Shown: one piece after another, positions 49,538 through 60,114 of the stretch | Numbering within the stretch: position 1 is the first letter of the stretch | How the letters are laid out: each line of letters begins with the position of its first letter | Made by a program: the position numbers and the translations under genes | Notes under the pieces: model-generated | Database searches by the model: none | Seen by the model: only the letters and a program-made list of their open reading frames with translations | Told to the model about the DNA's origin: nothing | Source: Sphingomicrobium nitratireducens | GTDB taxonomy: Bacteria; Pseudomonadota; Alphaproteobacteria; Sphingomonadales; Sphingomonadaceae | Length of the DNA stretch: 64,000 nucleotides | Reading direction: 5' to 3' | Assembly: GCF_026157035.1 (NCBI RefSeq) | Contig: NZ_JANJZA010000001.1 | Span: 537,001-601,000 of the forward strand

Positions 49538-50013
49538 GGTGCTTCCCCGTGATTCGGTCCGGTCGGGACTCGATGTTCTAGCTTTGTTCAGCCGGTTTTG
49601 CGAGTCCGTTCACCGGCTTTCCCCACAAGCTCCAGGGGACGCATCAGAGCGGGCATCCCCGCTATCCCCGTTACACACAGCTTCCCCGTTCCCGGAAATA
49701 GGTATTCCGGGCCCTCCATACCAGTGGTTGGGCTGCGTCCCCTGTCGCTACACAACCTATAGTGTCCAACCGCGAGTCCGCGCGCAAGGCCAAAATTAAC
49801 GAGAAATGAAAAAATTGGGGTTGCGCGGGGCTAAATCCGCGCGCTTCCACGCTTTTTCTTTTGCCCGGATTCGCGTGCCATTTCGGGACCGGAATCTTGC
49901 TGCGCTGCAGCGCACAGAGGGCGCGCGCGAACGTCCGCTCGTCGAGCCCGTCTTTACAGGTCGGGGCAGGCAGTGAAAGCTGCAAGAATGTCACGGTCGC
50001 CGGGAGAAATGCC
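49538..50013. other. 476-bp intergenic region between nrdA and the VOC gene
   Basis: I find no supportable gene in this region. It contains repeats of the form ATCCCCG and TTCCCCG at 49653-49691, a TTACACACA motif (49671-49679) that resembles a weak DnaA box, and an AT-rich patch AAAATTAACGAGAAATGAAAAAATT (given in parts: AAAATTAACGAG then AAATGAAAAAATT) near 49790-49815. The nrdA promoter and leader should lie here. Confidence 0.6.
49750..49765. promoter_or_regulatory. NrdR-box-like sequence upstream of nrdA
   Basis: ACACAACCTATAGTGT is an imperfect 16-bp dyad close to the NrdR box pattern (ACACwAtATwttGTGT-like). It lies 213 bp before the nrdA start. NrdR usually binds two boxes about three helical turns apart, and I see no convincing second one. 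Confidence 0.45.
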
Positions 50014-50865
50014 TTGAGTCCGCTTGTCGCCATCGCGTTCCTCGCCGCGCCGCTTCCGCCGGCCACCATCTCGCCGATCTGCGGGCAGTCGTCGCCGCGC
50101 GCGAGTGCCGCCCTCGCGACCGAAAACACGGACAGGCTCGCCGACTGGTACGTGAACTTGCTCGGCTTCGAGCGGCGCGCCAGGCTCGGCGGGGAAGAAG
50201 GGCCCATCGTCCACATCCTGGAATGCGGCGGACTGTCGCTCGAACTGGTGCCCGCGGGTGGGCCGGCGCCATCGCGCCCTGCCGGCGGGGGAATCGCCGC
50301 GGGACCGTTCAAGTTCGGGCTGGTCGCGGCCGATTTCGAGGCGGCGCACGGCTGGCTGGTCGACCGCGACATCGCGATCGCCTACGGGCCCGTCACCGAC
50401 GACCAGGGCATCCGCTTCCTCCTGTTGCGCGATCCTGCCGGCAACATGGTGCAGCTGTTCGAGAGTCTCGATCCGGACCGCGACGCGCGCGAGGCCGAGG
50501 CGATCGCCGCGCGCGCGGAAGCGTTCTCGGCGGCCTATGTCGCTGGCGACATCGACGCGCTGATGGATTTCTACACCGAAAGTGCGGTCGGAATGCCGGG
50601 CGGGCGTCGTGCAATCGTCGGGCAGGCGGCGCTCCGGCGCTACTGGACCGTCCCCGACGGCGTCGAGGTGGAGGATCACGAGACGGTCAGCGAGGACTTG
50701 CGGATCGAAGGCGACGTGGCGATCGACCGTGGCACCTATCGCGGGAGTTCGAAGAAGGACGGGACGCTGCGCGTCTTCGCCGGGCGCTACCTCGTCGTGT
50801 GGAAGCGCGGGGAGGACGGCAAGTGGCGGATGGCCGAAGACATGTGGGCCGCGACGCCCGAATAG
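50014..50865 (+). CDS. Exported VOC-domain plus NTF2-like fusion protein
   Basis: A 283-residue protein beginning at TTG with GGGAGA upstream and a short signal peptide (SPLVAIAFLAAPLPPATIS). Residues 30-150 form a glyoxalase/VOC module (NTDRLADWYVNLLGFERRA, HILECGGLSLELVPAGG, LLLRDPAGNMVQLFE). Residues 165-283 form a SnoaL/DUF4440 NTF2-like module (AEAFSAAYVAGDIDALMDFY, RYLVVWKRGEDGKWRMAEDM). Both folds host small-molecule enzymes; the substrate is unknown. Longer upstream starts exist but lack a ribosome binding site. It ends directly against the stop of the next convergent gene. Confidence 0.72.
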   Translation: MSPLVAIAFLAAPLPPATISPICGQSSPRASAALATENTDRLADWYVNLLGFERRARLGGEEGPIVHILECGGLSLELVPAGGPAPSRPAGGGIAAGPFKFGLVAADFEAAHGWLVDRDIAIAYGPVTDDQGIRFLLLRDPAGNMVQLFESLDPDRDAREAEAIAARAEAFSAAYVAGDIDALMDFYTESAVGMPGGRRAIVGQAALRRYWTVPDGVEVEDHETVSEDLRIEGDVAIDRGTYRGSSKKDGTLRVFAGRYLVVWKRGEDGKWRMAEDMWAATPE

Positions 50866-51258
50866 TCAGTCGGCTTTGGGTACCAGCGCGTAGACGCACA
50901 ATTTGTGGCCGTCGGGGTCTCGGAAATAGGCAGCGTAGAAACCCATCTCCTCGGGTTCGCGATAGCCGGGCGCGCCTTCGTCGAGGCCGCCGAGCTTCAG
51001 GGCCTTTTCGTGCAGTTCGCGCACGCGGCGGCGACTGTCGAGCCTCAGCGCGACCATCTGGCCGTTGCCGTCAGTGGCCGGCTCCCCGTTCTGCGGGCGG
51101 GTGAGACAGATAGCGGGCTCGTCGGCGCTTTCGGCATAGATGGTGAACCCGTTGTCGAGGGTCATGAGACGCCGGACGCCGATCAGTTCGAGCAACGCGT
51201 CGTAGAAGGCGCGTGCCCGCTCGAGGTCGTCGGTACCCAGCGTCACATAGCCGATCAT
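50866..51258 (-). CDS. VOC-family (glyoxalase-like) protein
   Basis: A 130-residue single-module VOC protein (MIGYVTLGTDDLERARAFYD, then FYAAYFRDPDGHKLCVYAL). Metal or ligand residues (His, Glu) are not obvious enough to assign an activity. No signal peptide. The start MIGYVTLG is standard for the family. It is the last gene of a run with two DUF3617 lipoproteins, four bases after the upstream stop, and abuts the stop of the VOC-NTF2 gene on the other strand. Confidence 0.8.
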   Translation of the reverse strand: MIGYVTLGTDDLERARAFYDALLELIGVRRLMTLDNGFTIYAESADEPAICLTRPQNGEPATDGNGQMVALRLDSRRRVRELHEKALKLGGLDEGAPGYREPEEMGFYAAYFRDPDGHKLCVYALVPKAD

Positions 51259-51262
51259 CGCA

Positions 51263-51802
51263 TCATTCTTCGATCTTGGTGCCCTCGAGCTCCTCGGCGG
51301 CCTCGGCAAGCGTGCAGTCGCCGACGCGCTTGCCCGACAGGCTGCGCGTCATCGAATAGTCGCCGTCGCCCGCGAAATAGGTGCCCGACTTCACCGTGCC
51401 GTCGACGCCCTCAGCGGTGAATTCTGCATCGACCTGGAGCTGGATCTGCCCGGCATTGGCCTCGCGCTGGCACGCGAGCTGCTGGCGGATCTTGCCGCGA
51501 CGGAAATACGGGTTCTCGATCGTGCAGGTGTCGCCGTCCTCGCCGAACGTCTCGGGCGGCAGCAGGCCGTCCTCGCCGACGCAAACCGTGTGCGTGCGGC
51601 TAGTGTCGAGCGTCGCGGACGTGGCGGGCGTCGAACCGTCGGAGCTGTCGAGCTGGGTGACGATCGTGGTGATCTCGTATTCGCCCGGGAGCAGCAGGTC
51701 GACCGGACCGGCCTTTTCCTCGGGTGCCGCGGTGTCGCCGCCGCCGCCACACGCCGACAGCGCCAGTGCCGCACATCCTGCGGCCAACCAATATGCGTTC
51801 AT
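51263..51802 (-). CDS. DUF3617-type lipoprotein
   Basis: A 179-residue lipoprotein candidate with signal MNAYWLAAGCAALALSAC. The mature part follows the DUF3617 pattern: LLLPGEYEITTIVTQLD, a cysteine-bearing TVCVGEDGLLPPETF, DTCTIENPYFRRGKI, QLACQREANAGQIQLQVD, and an end RVGDCTLAEAAEEL. Four spaced cysteines probably form disulphides. The function is unknown. The ATG at 51802 has GGGGGAG upstream; a GTG two codons earlier overlaps the stop of the paralogue at 51805. Confidence 0.8.
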   Translation of the reverse strand: MNAYWLAAGCAALALSACGGGGDTAAPEEKAGPVDLLLPGEYEITTIVTQLDSSDGSTPATSATLDTSRTHTVCVGEDGLLPPETFGEDGDTCTIENPYFRRGKIRQQLACQREANAGQIQLQVDAEFTAEGVDGTVKSGTYFAGDGDYSMTRSLSGKRVGDCTLAEAAEELEGTKIEE

Positions 51803-51804
51803 TC

Positions 51805-52368
51805 TCACTCTCCCCCTGGTAATTCCTCCGCCGCGGCGCAGTCGCCGACCCGCTTGGCCCGGATCGCCATGTCCATCGACATGCCGCCCGGCGTCCCGCT
51901 GGCAAGTGTCGACACGTCGATCGCGTAGTTATCGGCATCGTAGGTGCCGCTCATCGTCATGTCCTGGATCGCGCCGCCCGAGGTGCAGCGCATCTTGGCG
52001 TTCATCTTGCCGCCCTTGAGCGAGAAATTCTCGTAGGTGCAGTCGCTGTCCGCGCCGGTAAAGAAGTCCTCGTCGGGCTGCTTGACGTCCTCTTCGGTGA
52101 GGCAGACCGAAAATGTCTGCTGGCCCATCGCGTCGCGGATCGAATTGTCCATGCCCTGCGCTACGCCGTCGATCTCCATCGCCTTGATCTCGACGGTCGA
52201 TTCCCACTGGCCCGCGCGGAAGAAGCTTCCGGTCGCGGCCGCATCGCGCATTTCCTTGGCGACCTGTTCTGCCGTCATGTTCTCGCCCTCGACCGCCGGT
52301 TCGCTCGAACAGGCGGCCAGCCCCAGCGCCAGTGCGGCGCCCGAAAGCAGGTGGATGGTTCGCGGCAT
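51805..52368 (-). CDS. DUF3617-type lipoprotein
   Basis: A 187-residue lipoprotein candidate (MPRTIHLLSGAALALGLAAC, lipobox LAAC). It has the DUF3617 layout: GQWESTVEIKAMEIDGVAQG, TFSVCLTEEDVKQP, DSDCTYENFSLKGGKM, MRCTSGGAIQDMTMSGTYD and the closing RVGDCAAAEE, parallel to the gene at 51263. The start has GGGGGAGG nine bases upstream. Unknown role, likely in the outer membrane or periplasm. Confidence 0.82.
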   Translation of the reverse strand: MPRTIHLLSGAALALGLAACSSEPAVEGENMTAEQVAKEMRDAAATGSFFRAGQWESTVEIKAMEIDGVAQGMDNSIRDAMGQQTFSVCLTEEDVKQPDEDFFTGADSDCTYENFSLKGGKMNAKMRCTSGGAIQDMTMSGTYDADNYAIDVSTLASGTPGGMSMDMAIRAKRVGDCAAAEELPGGE

Positions 52369-52435
52369 GTTGGCGCCTCCCCCGATTGCGACCAAGCCAG
52401 CCTAGCAAGGCTTGGGGCGAGTGCAACCCGGCAGG

Positions 52436-52726
52436 TCAGACGCGTCGGTCTGGCCCCGCGCGGTGGGTCGGAGCGTGGAAGTCAGGCGGTTTGTTCGCGA
52501 TCCACCGCAAGAAGCGGGCGATCGCCCCGTCGCGGACTAGTGCGGCGCGGTCGTCGCCGAACGCGGCAAGCGCCTTGTTGTCGAGGCTGGCGTGGAGCGT
52601 GCGGTGGCAGATCGCGTGGAGCGGCACCGTCTCGCGGCCGCCCTGCGACCTGGGGACGGGGTGGTGCCACTCGACCCGATGGCCGAGCGGCCTCCCGCAC
52701 AGCCAGCAGGGCTGGCCGTCGCTCAT
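52436..52726 (-). CDS. HNH endonuclease-fold protein
   Basis: A 96-residue protein with CWLCGRPLG, EWHHPVPRSQGGRE and HAICHRTLHASL, the zinc-HNH layout (C-x2-C, H-H, C-x2/3-H). It looks like a free-standing HNH nuclease of unknown target. Its start overlaps the stop of the POT transporter gene (ATGA), so it is probably translated with that gene, an odd pairing. A second small HNH protein is encoded at 45539; both begin their zinc site with CWLCG but share little else. Confidence 0.78.
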   Translation of the reverse strand: MSDGQPCWLCGRPLGHRVEWHHPVPRSQGGRETVPLHAICHRTLHASLDNKALAAFGDDRAALVRDGAIARFLRWIANKPPDFHAPTHRAGPDRRV

Positions 52727-54108
52727 GGGGTGGTCGGGGTCTCCAGCCGGGACATCGCGCGACCCAAGGCAGGTCCCAGCAGCAGGAAGAAGACCGCACC
52801 CGCACCGGAAAGCGCCACATGGAGCGACCAGAAGGCCGTCGGCCCGAGCGTTTCGTACTGCGTGCCGACGATCCCCGAGCCGGTGCCCGAGAAGAAGGCG
52901 GTGAGATAGACCGCCGCCATCATCAGCGACTGGACCGGAGCGGGTGCGCGGCGCGAGACGAAGGCGAGCAAAGTCGGCCATTGGTAGAGGAAGCTGATCG
53001 CGGTCACGACCATCGCGACGAGCGGGAAGACGAGGCCAACCTTGCCGCCGCCTGCCGCCATTTCGCCGAACACGAGGACCAGTGCGCCCAGCGCCTGGAG
53101 CGTCGCGCCGATCCCGATCTTGCGCAGGTCGTCGGGTTCGCTGCCGCGCGCGGCCTGCCGCTGCCACAGCCAGAAGAGGACCGGGATGAGGAGGATTTCC
53201 GCCCCCGGCTCGACCGAGCTGAACCACGGCACCGGGATCGGACCGAGGAAACTGTCGAGGGACACGCGCTGGTCGATCCAGATCATGCCGATGTTGAACA
53301 TCTGGTCGAAGACGAGGCTCTGTAGCACGCTTGCCAGCATGACAAGGAGGACGAGCGCGAGGAGGCGGCGCTGGTTGGGCGTCATCGCGGGCGCGACCTC
53401 GCGATCCTTGCCGCGTGGCCGGTCTGCCCCGTAGTGGCGCAGCCCCGTGAAGTAGACGATCGCCGCGCCGAGCATGAAGATGCCGGCCGTGCCGAAGCCG
53501 ACATGCCAGCCATATTCCTGCGCAAGCCAGCCGCACACCAGCGGGCCGAGCACCGCACCGACATTGATGCCGAGGGTGAACAGGGTGAAGCCGCGCGAGC
53601 GGATGCCTTCGGCGTCGGGCGGATAGAGCTGGCCGACCTGCGCGGCGATATTGCCCTTGAGGCAGCCCGATCCCAGGATCAGGAGGGCCAGCGCGAGCAA
53701 TACGAGTGGCTCGAACGCCATCGCGAAATGGCCCGCTGTCATCAGGGCGATGCCGAGCATGACGGTGCGCTTGGCGCCCAGCACGCGGTCGGCGAGGAGG
53801 CCGCCGAACAGGGGCGTGAAATAGACGAGCCCGGCGTAGAGACCGAACGTCTGGCTGGCGAGCGCGACGGTCGAGAGCGGACCGAAGATGCTTTCGACGA
53901 GCGCGCGGTACGCCCCCATGCCCGCGACATTCTCGATATGGCCCGCGGTCAGCAGCTCGTCGGCAAGGTAGAGGACGAGAAGCGCGCGCATCCCGTAGAA
54001 GGAGAAGCGCTCCCATGCCTCGGTGAAGGCGAGGAAGAGGAGGCCCTTGGGATGGCCGAGGAAGGTGGCAGGAGGCTCGTCTGCGTCCAGCGGCGTGGTG
54101 CGGTCCAT
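52723..54108 (-). CDS. Proton-dependent oligopeptide transporter (POT family)
   Basis: A 461-residue major-facilitator protein with about 14 helices. [20 protein letters not shown] (helix 1) carries the ExxERF proton-coupling motif of POT transporters, and [19 protein letters not shown] matches the second POT signature. It imports di- and tripeptides with protons, which fits the several secreted peptidases in the window. Clear length match to the family. Its 3' end overlaps an HNH gene, and a DUF3617 protein precedes it by 26 bp. Confidence 0.93.
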   Translation of the reverse strand: MDRTTPLDADEPPATFLGHPKGLLFLAFTEAWERFSFYGMRALLVLYLADELLTAGHIENVAGMGAYRALVESIFGPLSTVALASQTFGLYAGLVYFTPLFGGLLADRVLGAKRTVMLGIALMTAGHFAMAFEPLVLLALALLILGSGCLKGNIAAQVGQLYPPDAEGIRSRGFTLFTLGINVGAVLGPLVCGWLAQEYGWHVGFGTAGIFMLGAAIVYFTGLRHYGADRPRGKDREVAPAMTPNQRRLLALVLLVMLASVLQSLVFDQMFNIGMIWIDQRVSLDSFLGPIPVPWFSSVEPGAEILLIPVLFWLWQRQAARGSEPDDLRKIGIGATLQALGALVLVFGEMAAGGGKVGLVFPLVAMVVTAISFLYQWPTLLAFVSRRAPAPVQSLMMAAVYLTAFFSGTGSGIVGTQYETLGPTAFWSLHVALSGAGAVFFLLLGPALGRAMSRLETPTTP

Positions 54109-54134
54109 CGGTCCCCCTTAATGTCCGGAGCGGA

Positions 54135-54587
54135 TCAGCACGCGCCGATCCGCTTCCCCTTCACGTCCGCGATCATCGTCATCGACCCCATCGGGCTGGC
54201 AATCGTCATGCGGTTCTTCGCGGCGTAGCTGGTCTTCGTATAGGTGCCCGTCATGTGCATCTTCATGGTGCCCATGTCGTGCTTGCAGGTCGCCTTCGCG
54301 TCGAGCTTGCCGCCGGTCATCGCGAAACTGTCGTAGCTGCACTTGCCGCCCGTCTGGTCGAACATCGCCTTGGGGCTGTCGGCGGCCTGCTCGGGGGTCA
54401 CGCAATAGTCGAACTTCGTGGGGCTGCCCTTCATCATGTTCGCGACGCCGGGCGGCATGTCGGGCGCGTCGACCTCGACGATCGTGCCTTCGCCCTGCCA
54501 CTTGCCGGGCTGGATCTCGGAGCCCGCCGTGGCCCCCGCGACGGCGAGGCCGATGGCGACGAGCGGCAACGAGATGAGCATACGCAT
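54135..54587 (-). CDS. DUF3617 secreted protein
   Basis: A 150-residue periplasmic protein with signal [24 protein letters not shown]3617 features: [70 protein letters not shown] and the terminal KGKRIGAC. It is the third DUF3617-like gene within 3.3 kb on this strand, and unlike the other two it has no lipobox cysteine. Unknown function. It faces uvrB across about 105 bp. Confidence 0.85.
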   Translation of the reverse strand: MRMLISLPLVAIGLAVAGATAGSEIQPGKWQGEGTIVEVDAPDMPPGVANMMKGSPTKFDYCVTPEQAADSPKAMFDQTGGKCSYDSFAMTGGKLDAKATCKHDMGTMKMHMTGTYTKTSYAAKNRMTIASPMGSMTMIADVKGKRIGAC

Positions 54588-54692
54588 GAGACTTCCCCTC
54601 GATTGGTCGGCGCGAGCCTATCACCGCCGCGCGCGTGCGCAATAGCGGCGAGGGGTGGCAACTTTTTGCCCGCGTCCCCAATTAGGGTGACG

Positions 54693-56881
<2,189 letters not shown>

Positions 56882-56885
<4 letters not shown>

Positions 56886-57433
56886 AACGGTCGATCGTCG
56901 ACGTTAGTCACCGTGAAGACGCTGCCTTTTTGCTCGGCGTCGACGACGAAATAGGCGCCGGGGCGCATGACCGCGGTCATCCACACGCCCGTATCGGATG
57001 GCTCGGTGGTCATCTTGAAGGTCGGGTTGCGCTCATATTTCCTGATCTGAACCGGCAATGTGAAGTCGAAGCGCAACAACTTGTCGGGATACCGCGCCTC
57101 GAAATCGGTCATGCCATTAGGCCGAATGCAGGTGCCGGGCTGTTCGTTCGGACCATTCGGATCTGCCCACTCGAAGTAGAGATCCAGCGAGAGAAATTCG
57201 CCACGATTATTCGTGAATGGGTAGAAACGGAAATTGCCGCCGGTGTAGCAATCGAGCCTTCCGATCCAGGGGCCCTCGCGGCGAAGCGTGGTCACTGCCT
57301 GTGCGGTGGGTTTGACCGGCTTGATCACCGGGACCGGCACCTTGACCTGTGGCTTGGCGACCGACGTCGTCTGGGCGGAAGCGCTCGAGGCCATCAGGCA
57401 CACCAGCGCGGTCGAAAGAAATACGCCTTTCAT
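56882..57433 (-). CDS. Secreted protein of unknown function, 183 aa
   Basis: A 183-residue protein with signal [20 protein letters not shown]. The mature part has a proline- and valine-rich linker ([16 protein letters not shown]) and then a mostly beta domain with two cysteines ([17 protein letters not shown], and GTCIRPNG). I do not recognise the family. It is expected in the periplasm or outside. It shares TTAG with uvrB and diverges from the small secreted gene at 57555 across a 121-bp region in which I see no clear site. Confidence 0.6.
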
Positions 57434-57554
57434 TTGACTCTCCCCTGTTACGCTTAACCTGCGGCAGCATACGCATTTGCGATCCTTTGGTCGAATCCGT
57501 GCCCGTTGGTCGAAGCGCGCTGGGACTGCGTTCGGTGCGCGCTAAGCAAATCGC

Positions 57555-57923
57555 ATGTGGAGCGTGATCGCCATCTTCGGGATGCAGGCCGCCGCCTTGC
57601 CGCGCCAGCCGGGGCTGGAGCCTGACGTGCCGCCCATGCCGCGCATCACCGAGGAACGACGCGCGGTGACCGATTGCGCGCCCGACCCCGACGCGGAGAT
57701 CACCGTGTGCGGCCGGCGCGAGACGAACTTGCGCATGCCGCAAATGGGACCGCCGCCGCTCAACAGCCGCGGCGACATCATGGTGATGCAGGAACGCTCG
57801 CGACTGACCGAGGCGATGCCTGACCGGATGGGGCGCTGCGCGCCCGTCGGGCCGGGCGGCTGGACCGGCTGCATGGCGGTCGGCTGGGAGAAGAGCTGGG
57901 GCCAGCGCGGCCTCGCTTTTTAA
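57555..57923 (+). CDS. Small Cys-containing protein with CGRR motif, possibly exported
   Basis: A 122-residue protein. A short hydrophobic start (MWSVIAIFGMQAAAL) may be a signal peptide. Residues 38-62 read VTDCAPDPDAEITVCGRRE, followed by NLRMP, a layout of C-x-n-D-x-D-x-E-I-x-V-C-G-R-R seen in many small sphingomonad secreted proteins, usually with a conserved R-x-P after it. Four cysteines probably form two disulphides. Function unknown. It ends two bases before the stop of the convergent SRPBCC gene. Confidence 0.65.
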   Translation: MWSVIAIFGMQAAALPRQPGLEPDVPPMPRITEERRAVTDCAPDPDAEITVCGRRETNLRMPQMGPPPLNSRGDIMVMQERSRLTEAMPDRMGRCAPVGPGGWTGCMAVGWEKSWGQRGLAF

Positions 57924-57925
57924 GC

Positions 57926-59002
57926 TCAGTCGCAGCCTTTCTCGACCGCGTCCCAGTCGGCGCAGGCGATCGGTCTCATGTCCAGTATCGGCTGCTCTTC
58001 CCATTCGCCTTCGCGCATCATCGCGCTCTCCGTGCGGAAGGTGCCGTCGGCAAGGCGCATGGTTCGGCCGCGGACGCGGTGAAACCTGCCGTCGGGATAT
58101 TGGTATCGGGCTTCGAGGAAGCGCAGCGAACCGTCATCCTCAAGCGAAGTCAGCCCCTCGGTCACCCCGCCCGAGGAGGCGTAATAGGTAAAGCCGATGG
58201 CCTGCGCCTCGCCGTCGAAATGGTAGATCGTCTCGCCGCGATAATCGGTGTCGACTCCGCGCACGAGGTGGCGCGTGCGCAGGTGGCCGCCCGCCATGTC
58301 GTCGGCGCACAGCACGTCGTAGGCAGGCCCGTCGCCGAACGTGCCCCGCCAGCATTTCCCCGCCAGAAAGCGCAAGGGTGCGAGGCGATCCTCGACTGCC
58401 GCCGTTTCGGGCCTGGCACGGGCGACAGCCTTTTCCAGTTCGCCGAACGTCCAGCGATTGGCGCGGGTGAAAAAGGAGATCATCGGCTGCCATTCGGGCG
58501 TGTCGCGATAGCCGATGCCCCAGCTGACGATGCGGGTGCGGTGGCTCCCCAGAGGCTCGAAGGAGACGACGTTGTAGAGGTTGGCGGCCTCGACGCGGAT
58601 CGCATCGGTCAACCAGTCCGCCTCGACCGGTTCGAGATCGGCCTGAAGGGTGAGAAGTCGTTGGGGAATATAATTGACGATGCGCGTCTCGATCGTGCCG
58701 GGATCTCCGATTTTGGCGTCCGCGTCATAATGGGAGCGCATCGCCCCGCCCGGACGCAGGTCGACCTCGGCGACGGGAGCGATCCACGAGCGCACGCCCT
58801 CGGCCGTGGTCCACAGCGCCCATACCGACGCGACGTCGGTGTCGAGCACGACTTCCTGTCGCAGGAAAAGCTGCCCGTCCTTGCCAATAAGAACGGTGTC
58901 CTCTTCACCGGCGGCGGCGGTCGCAGTGGCAGGCACCTGCGCGGCGAGGATCGCGGCCGCCAGCACGCCCGCCATGCGCCTCACTCGTCCACTCGTGTCC
59001 AT
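57926..59002 (-). CDS. SRPBCC (AHSA1-like) domain secreted protein
   Basis: A 358-residue protein with a signal sequence (RMAGVLAAAILAAQVPATATA). Residues 45-195 form an SRPBCC domain of the AHSA1 type (VVLDTDVASVWALWTTAEG, WIAPVAEVDLRPGGAMRSHY). Residues 205-358 form a second beta-rich domain (FLAGKCWRGTFGDGPAYDVL, YHFDGEAQAIGFTYY) that I would call lipocalin-like. Binding of a hydrophobic ligand is likely. It lies directly downstream of a TetR regulator gene on the same strand (12 bp), so it may be that regulator's target. Confidence 0.75.
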   Translation of the reverse strand: MDTSGRVRRMAGVLAAAILAAQVPATATAAAGEEDTVLIGKDGQLFLRQEVVLDTDVASVWALWTTAEGVRSWIAPVAEVDLRPGGAMRSHYDADAKIGDPGTIETRIVNYIPQRLLTLQADLEPVEADWLTDAIRVEAANLYNVVSFEPLGSHRTRIVSWGIGYRDTPEWQPMISFFTRANRWTFGELEKAVARARPETAAVEDRLAPLRFLAGKCWRGTFGDGPAYDVLCADDMAGGHLRTRHLVRGVDTDYRGETIYHFDGEAQAIGFTYYASSGGVTEGLTSLEDDGSLRFLEARYQYPDGRFHRVRGRTMRLADGTFRTESAMMREGEWEEQPILDMRPIACADWDAVEKGCD

Positions 59003-59014
59003 TCCAATCCCCTC

Positions 59015-59623
59015 TCAGGCGGCCTGCGTTTGACGAGTCAGCAGGGCGAAGTGATCGCGCAAGATCGCGACGTTGCGATCGAACAGCGAAATGTCGCGGT
59101 GGGTGCGGGCCTGCATGATGCCGCCCTCCATCACGGTCAGGATGAACTCCGCCAGCGCGCGGCGGTCGGTCGAGGCGGGTAGCCGTTCCCCGGCATCGAT
59201 GAGGCAGGCCTCGACCGCATCCGCCCACTGGGCGAAATTGGCCGCGATCAGTTCCCGCACGCGGGGGTCGGGTTCGCTGATCTCGAGCGCGAGATTGCCG
59301 ATCGGGCAGCCGTGCGCGAAGTCGCTCGCGAGGAGCTGGATCCGGTAGCCGTCGAGAAGCGCGAAAACCTTCTCGATCGGGTCATCGACGCCGTGCCAGG
59401 CGTAGGCGAGGAGGTTCTCCTCGATCCCGTCGCGATACCATTCGAGGACCGCGACGAGCAGGTCCTGCTTTCCGGGGAAGAAATGATAGAGGCTGCCCGA
59501 GTGGACCTGCGTGCGCGACAGGATGTCGGCGATCGAGGTCGAGTTGAACCCCTTTTCCCAGAACAGGTCGCGCGCGGCCTCGACGATCCGGGTACGCGTG
59601 TCGCGGTTGCGAGGCTCGGTCAT
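59015..59623 (-). CDS. TetR/AcrR-family transcriptional regulator
   Basis: A 202-residue repressor. The N-terminal HTH domain is VEAARDLFWEKGFNSTSIAD followed by LSRTQVHSGSLYHFFPGKQDLL (residues 12-57). The C-terminal part has the TetR_C LmrA/YxaF-like features HGCPIGNLALEIS and AEFILTVMEGGIMQAR, where a ligand would bind. An imperfect dyad lies 20 bases upstream (59643-59658), suggesting autorepression, and the SRPBCC gene follows 12 bp downstream in the same transcript. Confidence 0.92.
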   Translation of the reverse strand: MTEPRNRDTRTRIVEAARDLFWEKGFNSTSIADILSRTQVHSGSLYHFFPGKQDLLVAVLEWYRDGIEENLLAYAWHGVDDPIEKVFALLDGYRIQLLASDFAHGCPIGNLALEISEPDPRVRELIAANFAQWADAVEACLIDAGERLPASTDRRALAEFILTVMEGGIMQARTHRDISLFDRNVAILRDHFALLTRQTQAA

Positions 59624-59642
59624 GAGCCCCGCTTACCGCAAC

Positions 59643-59658
59643 TTGATTGATCGTTCAA
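59643..59658. promoter_or_regulatory. Candidate TetR operator (TTGA-N2-GATC-N2-TCAA)
   Basis: TTGATTGATCGTTCAA is a 16-bp dyad with perfect outer (TTGA/TCAA) and central (GATC) parts. It lies 20 bases before the TetR start and two bases before the stop of the upstream membrane gene, the expected place for autorepression. Confidence 0.6.
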
Positions 59659-59659
59659 C

Positions 59660-60103
59660 TCAAGCGAGGATGCCGGCCGCTTTCTGTCGTTGCGCGTACA
59701 TCAACAGCATCAGCGCAACGAGGACGACGACAATCGGCATGATCGTGAAGACCCCGCCGGTCAGTTCCTCGGGCTTGTCCGCGAACACGAGATCGTAGCC
59801 GATCCCGACCACCGCCCCGATCAGGGAAAGACCGAACGCGGTGACCGCGTGTCCTTTCCTCAAGAGGAGCAGGATCGAGCCGAGCACCGCCATCCAGACG
59901 CCGAGGCCCCAGGCGATGTCCGCGACGAGCGGGGCGCTTTCCATGTAGGCGACGGTCTCCTCGACGGGCAGCGGCAGTTGCGACAGGTACGCCTCGTTGT
60001 GCGTCCGCGTCATCCAGTAGTCGTAGCCGCCGAACCCGTTCCACACGAGCGACAGCAGGCCGACAATCCAGAGATGCGCCGGAGTCGGTTTGCGCATGGT
60101 CAT
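59660..60103 (-). CDS. Four-helix membrane protein, paralogue of the next gene
   Basis: A 147-residue membrane protein with four helices. The N-terminus PAHLWIVGLLSLVWNGFGGY, then DYWMTRTHNEAYLSQL, is nearly matched by the gene at 60115 (PVHLWIVGIVSLLWNAGGAY). Other parts: ADIAWGLGVWMAVLGSILLL and GHAVTAFGLSLIGAVVGIGY. Unknown function, widespread in proteobacteria by my recollection. AGGAGG seven bases before the ATG supports the start. It precedes the TetR gene on the same strand. Confidence 0.78.
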   Translation of the reverse strand: MTMRKPTPAHLWIVGLLSLVWNGFGGYDYWMTRTHNEAYLSQLPLPVEETVAYMESAPLVADIAWGLGVWMAVLGSILLLLRKGHAVTAFGLSLIGAVVGIGYDLVFADKPEELTGGVFTIMPIVVVLVALMLLMYAQRQKAAGILA

Positions 60104-60114
60104 CCCGCTGCCTC

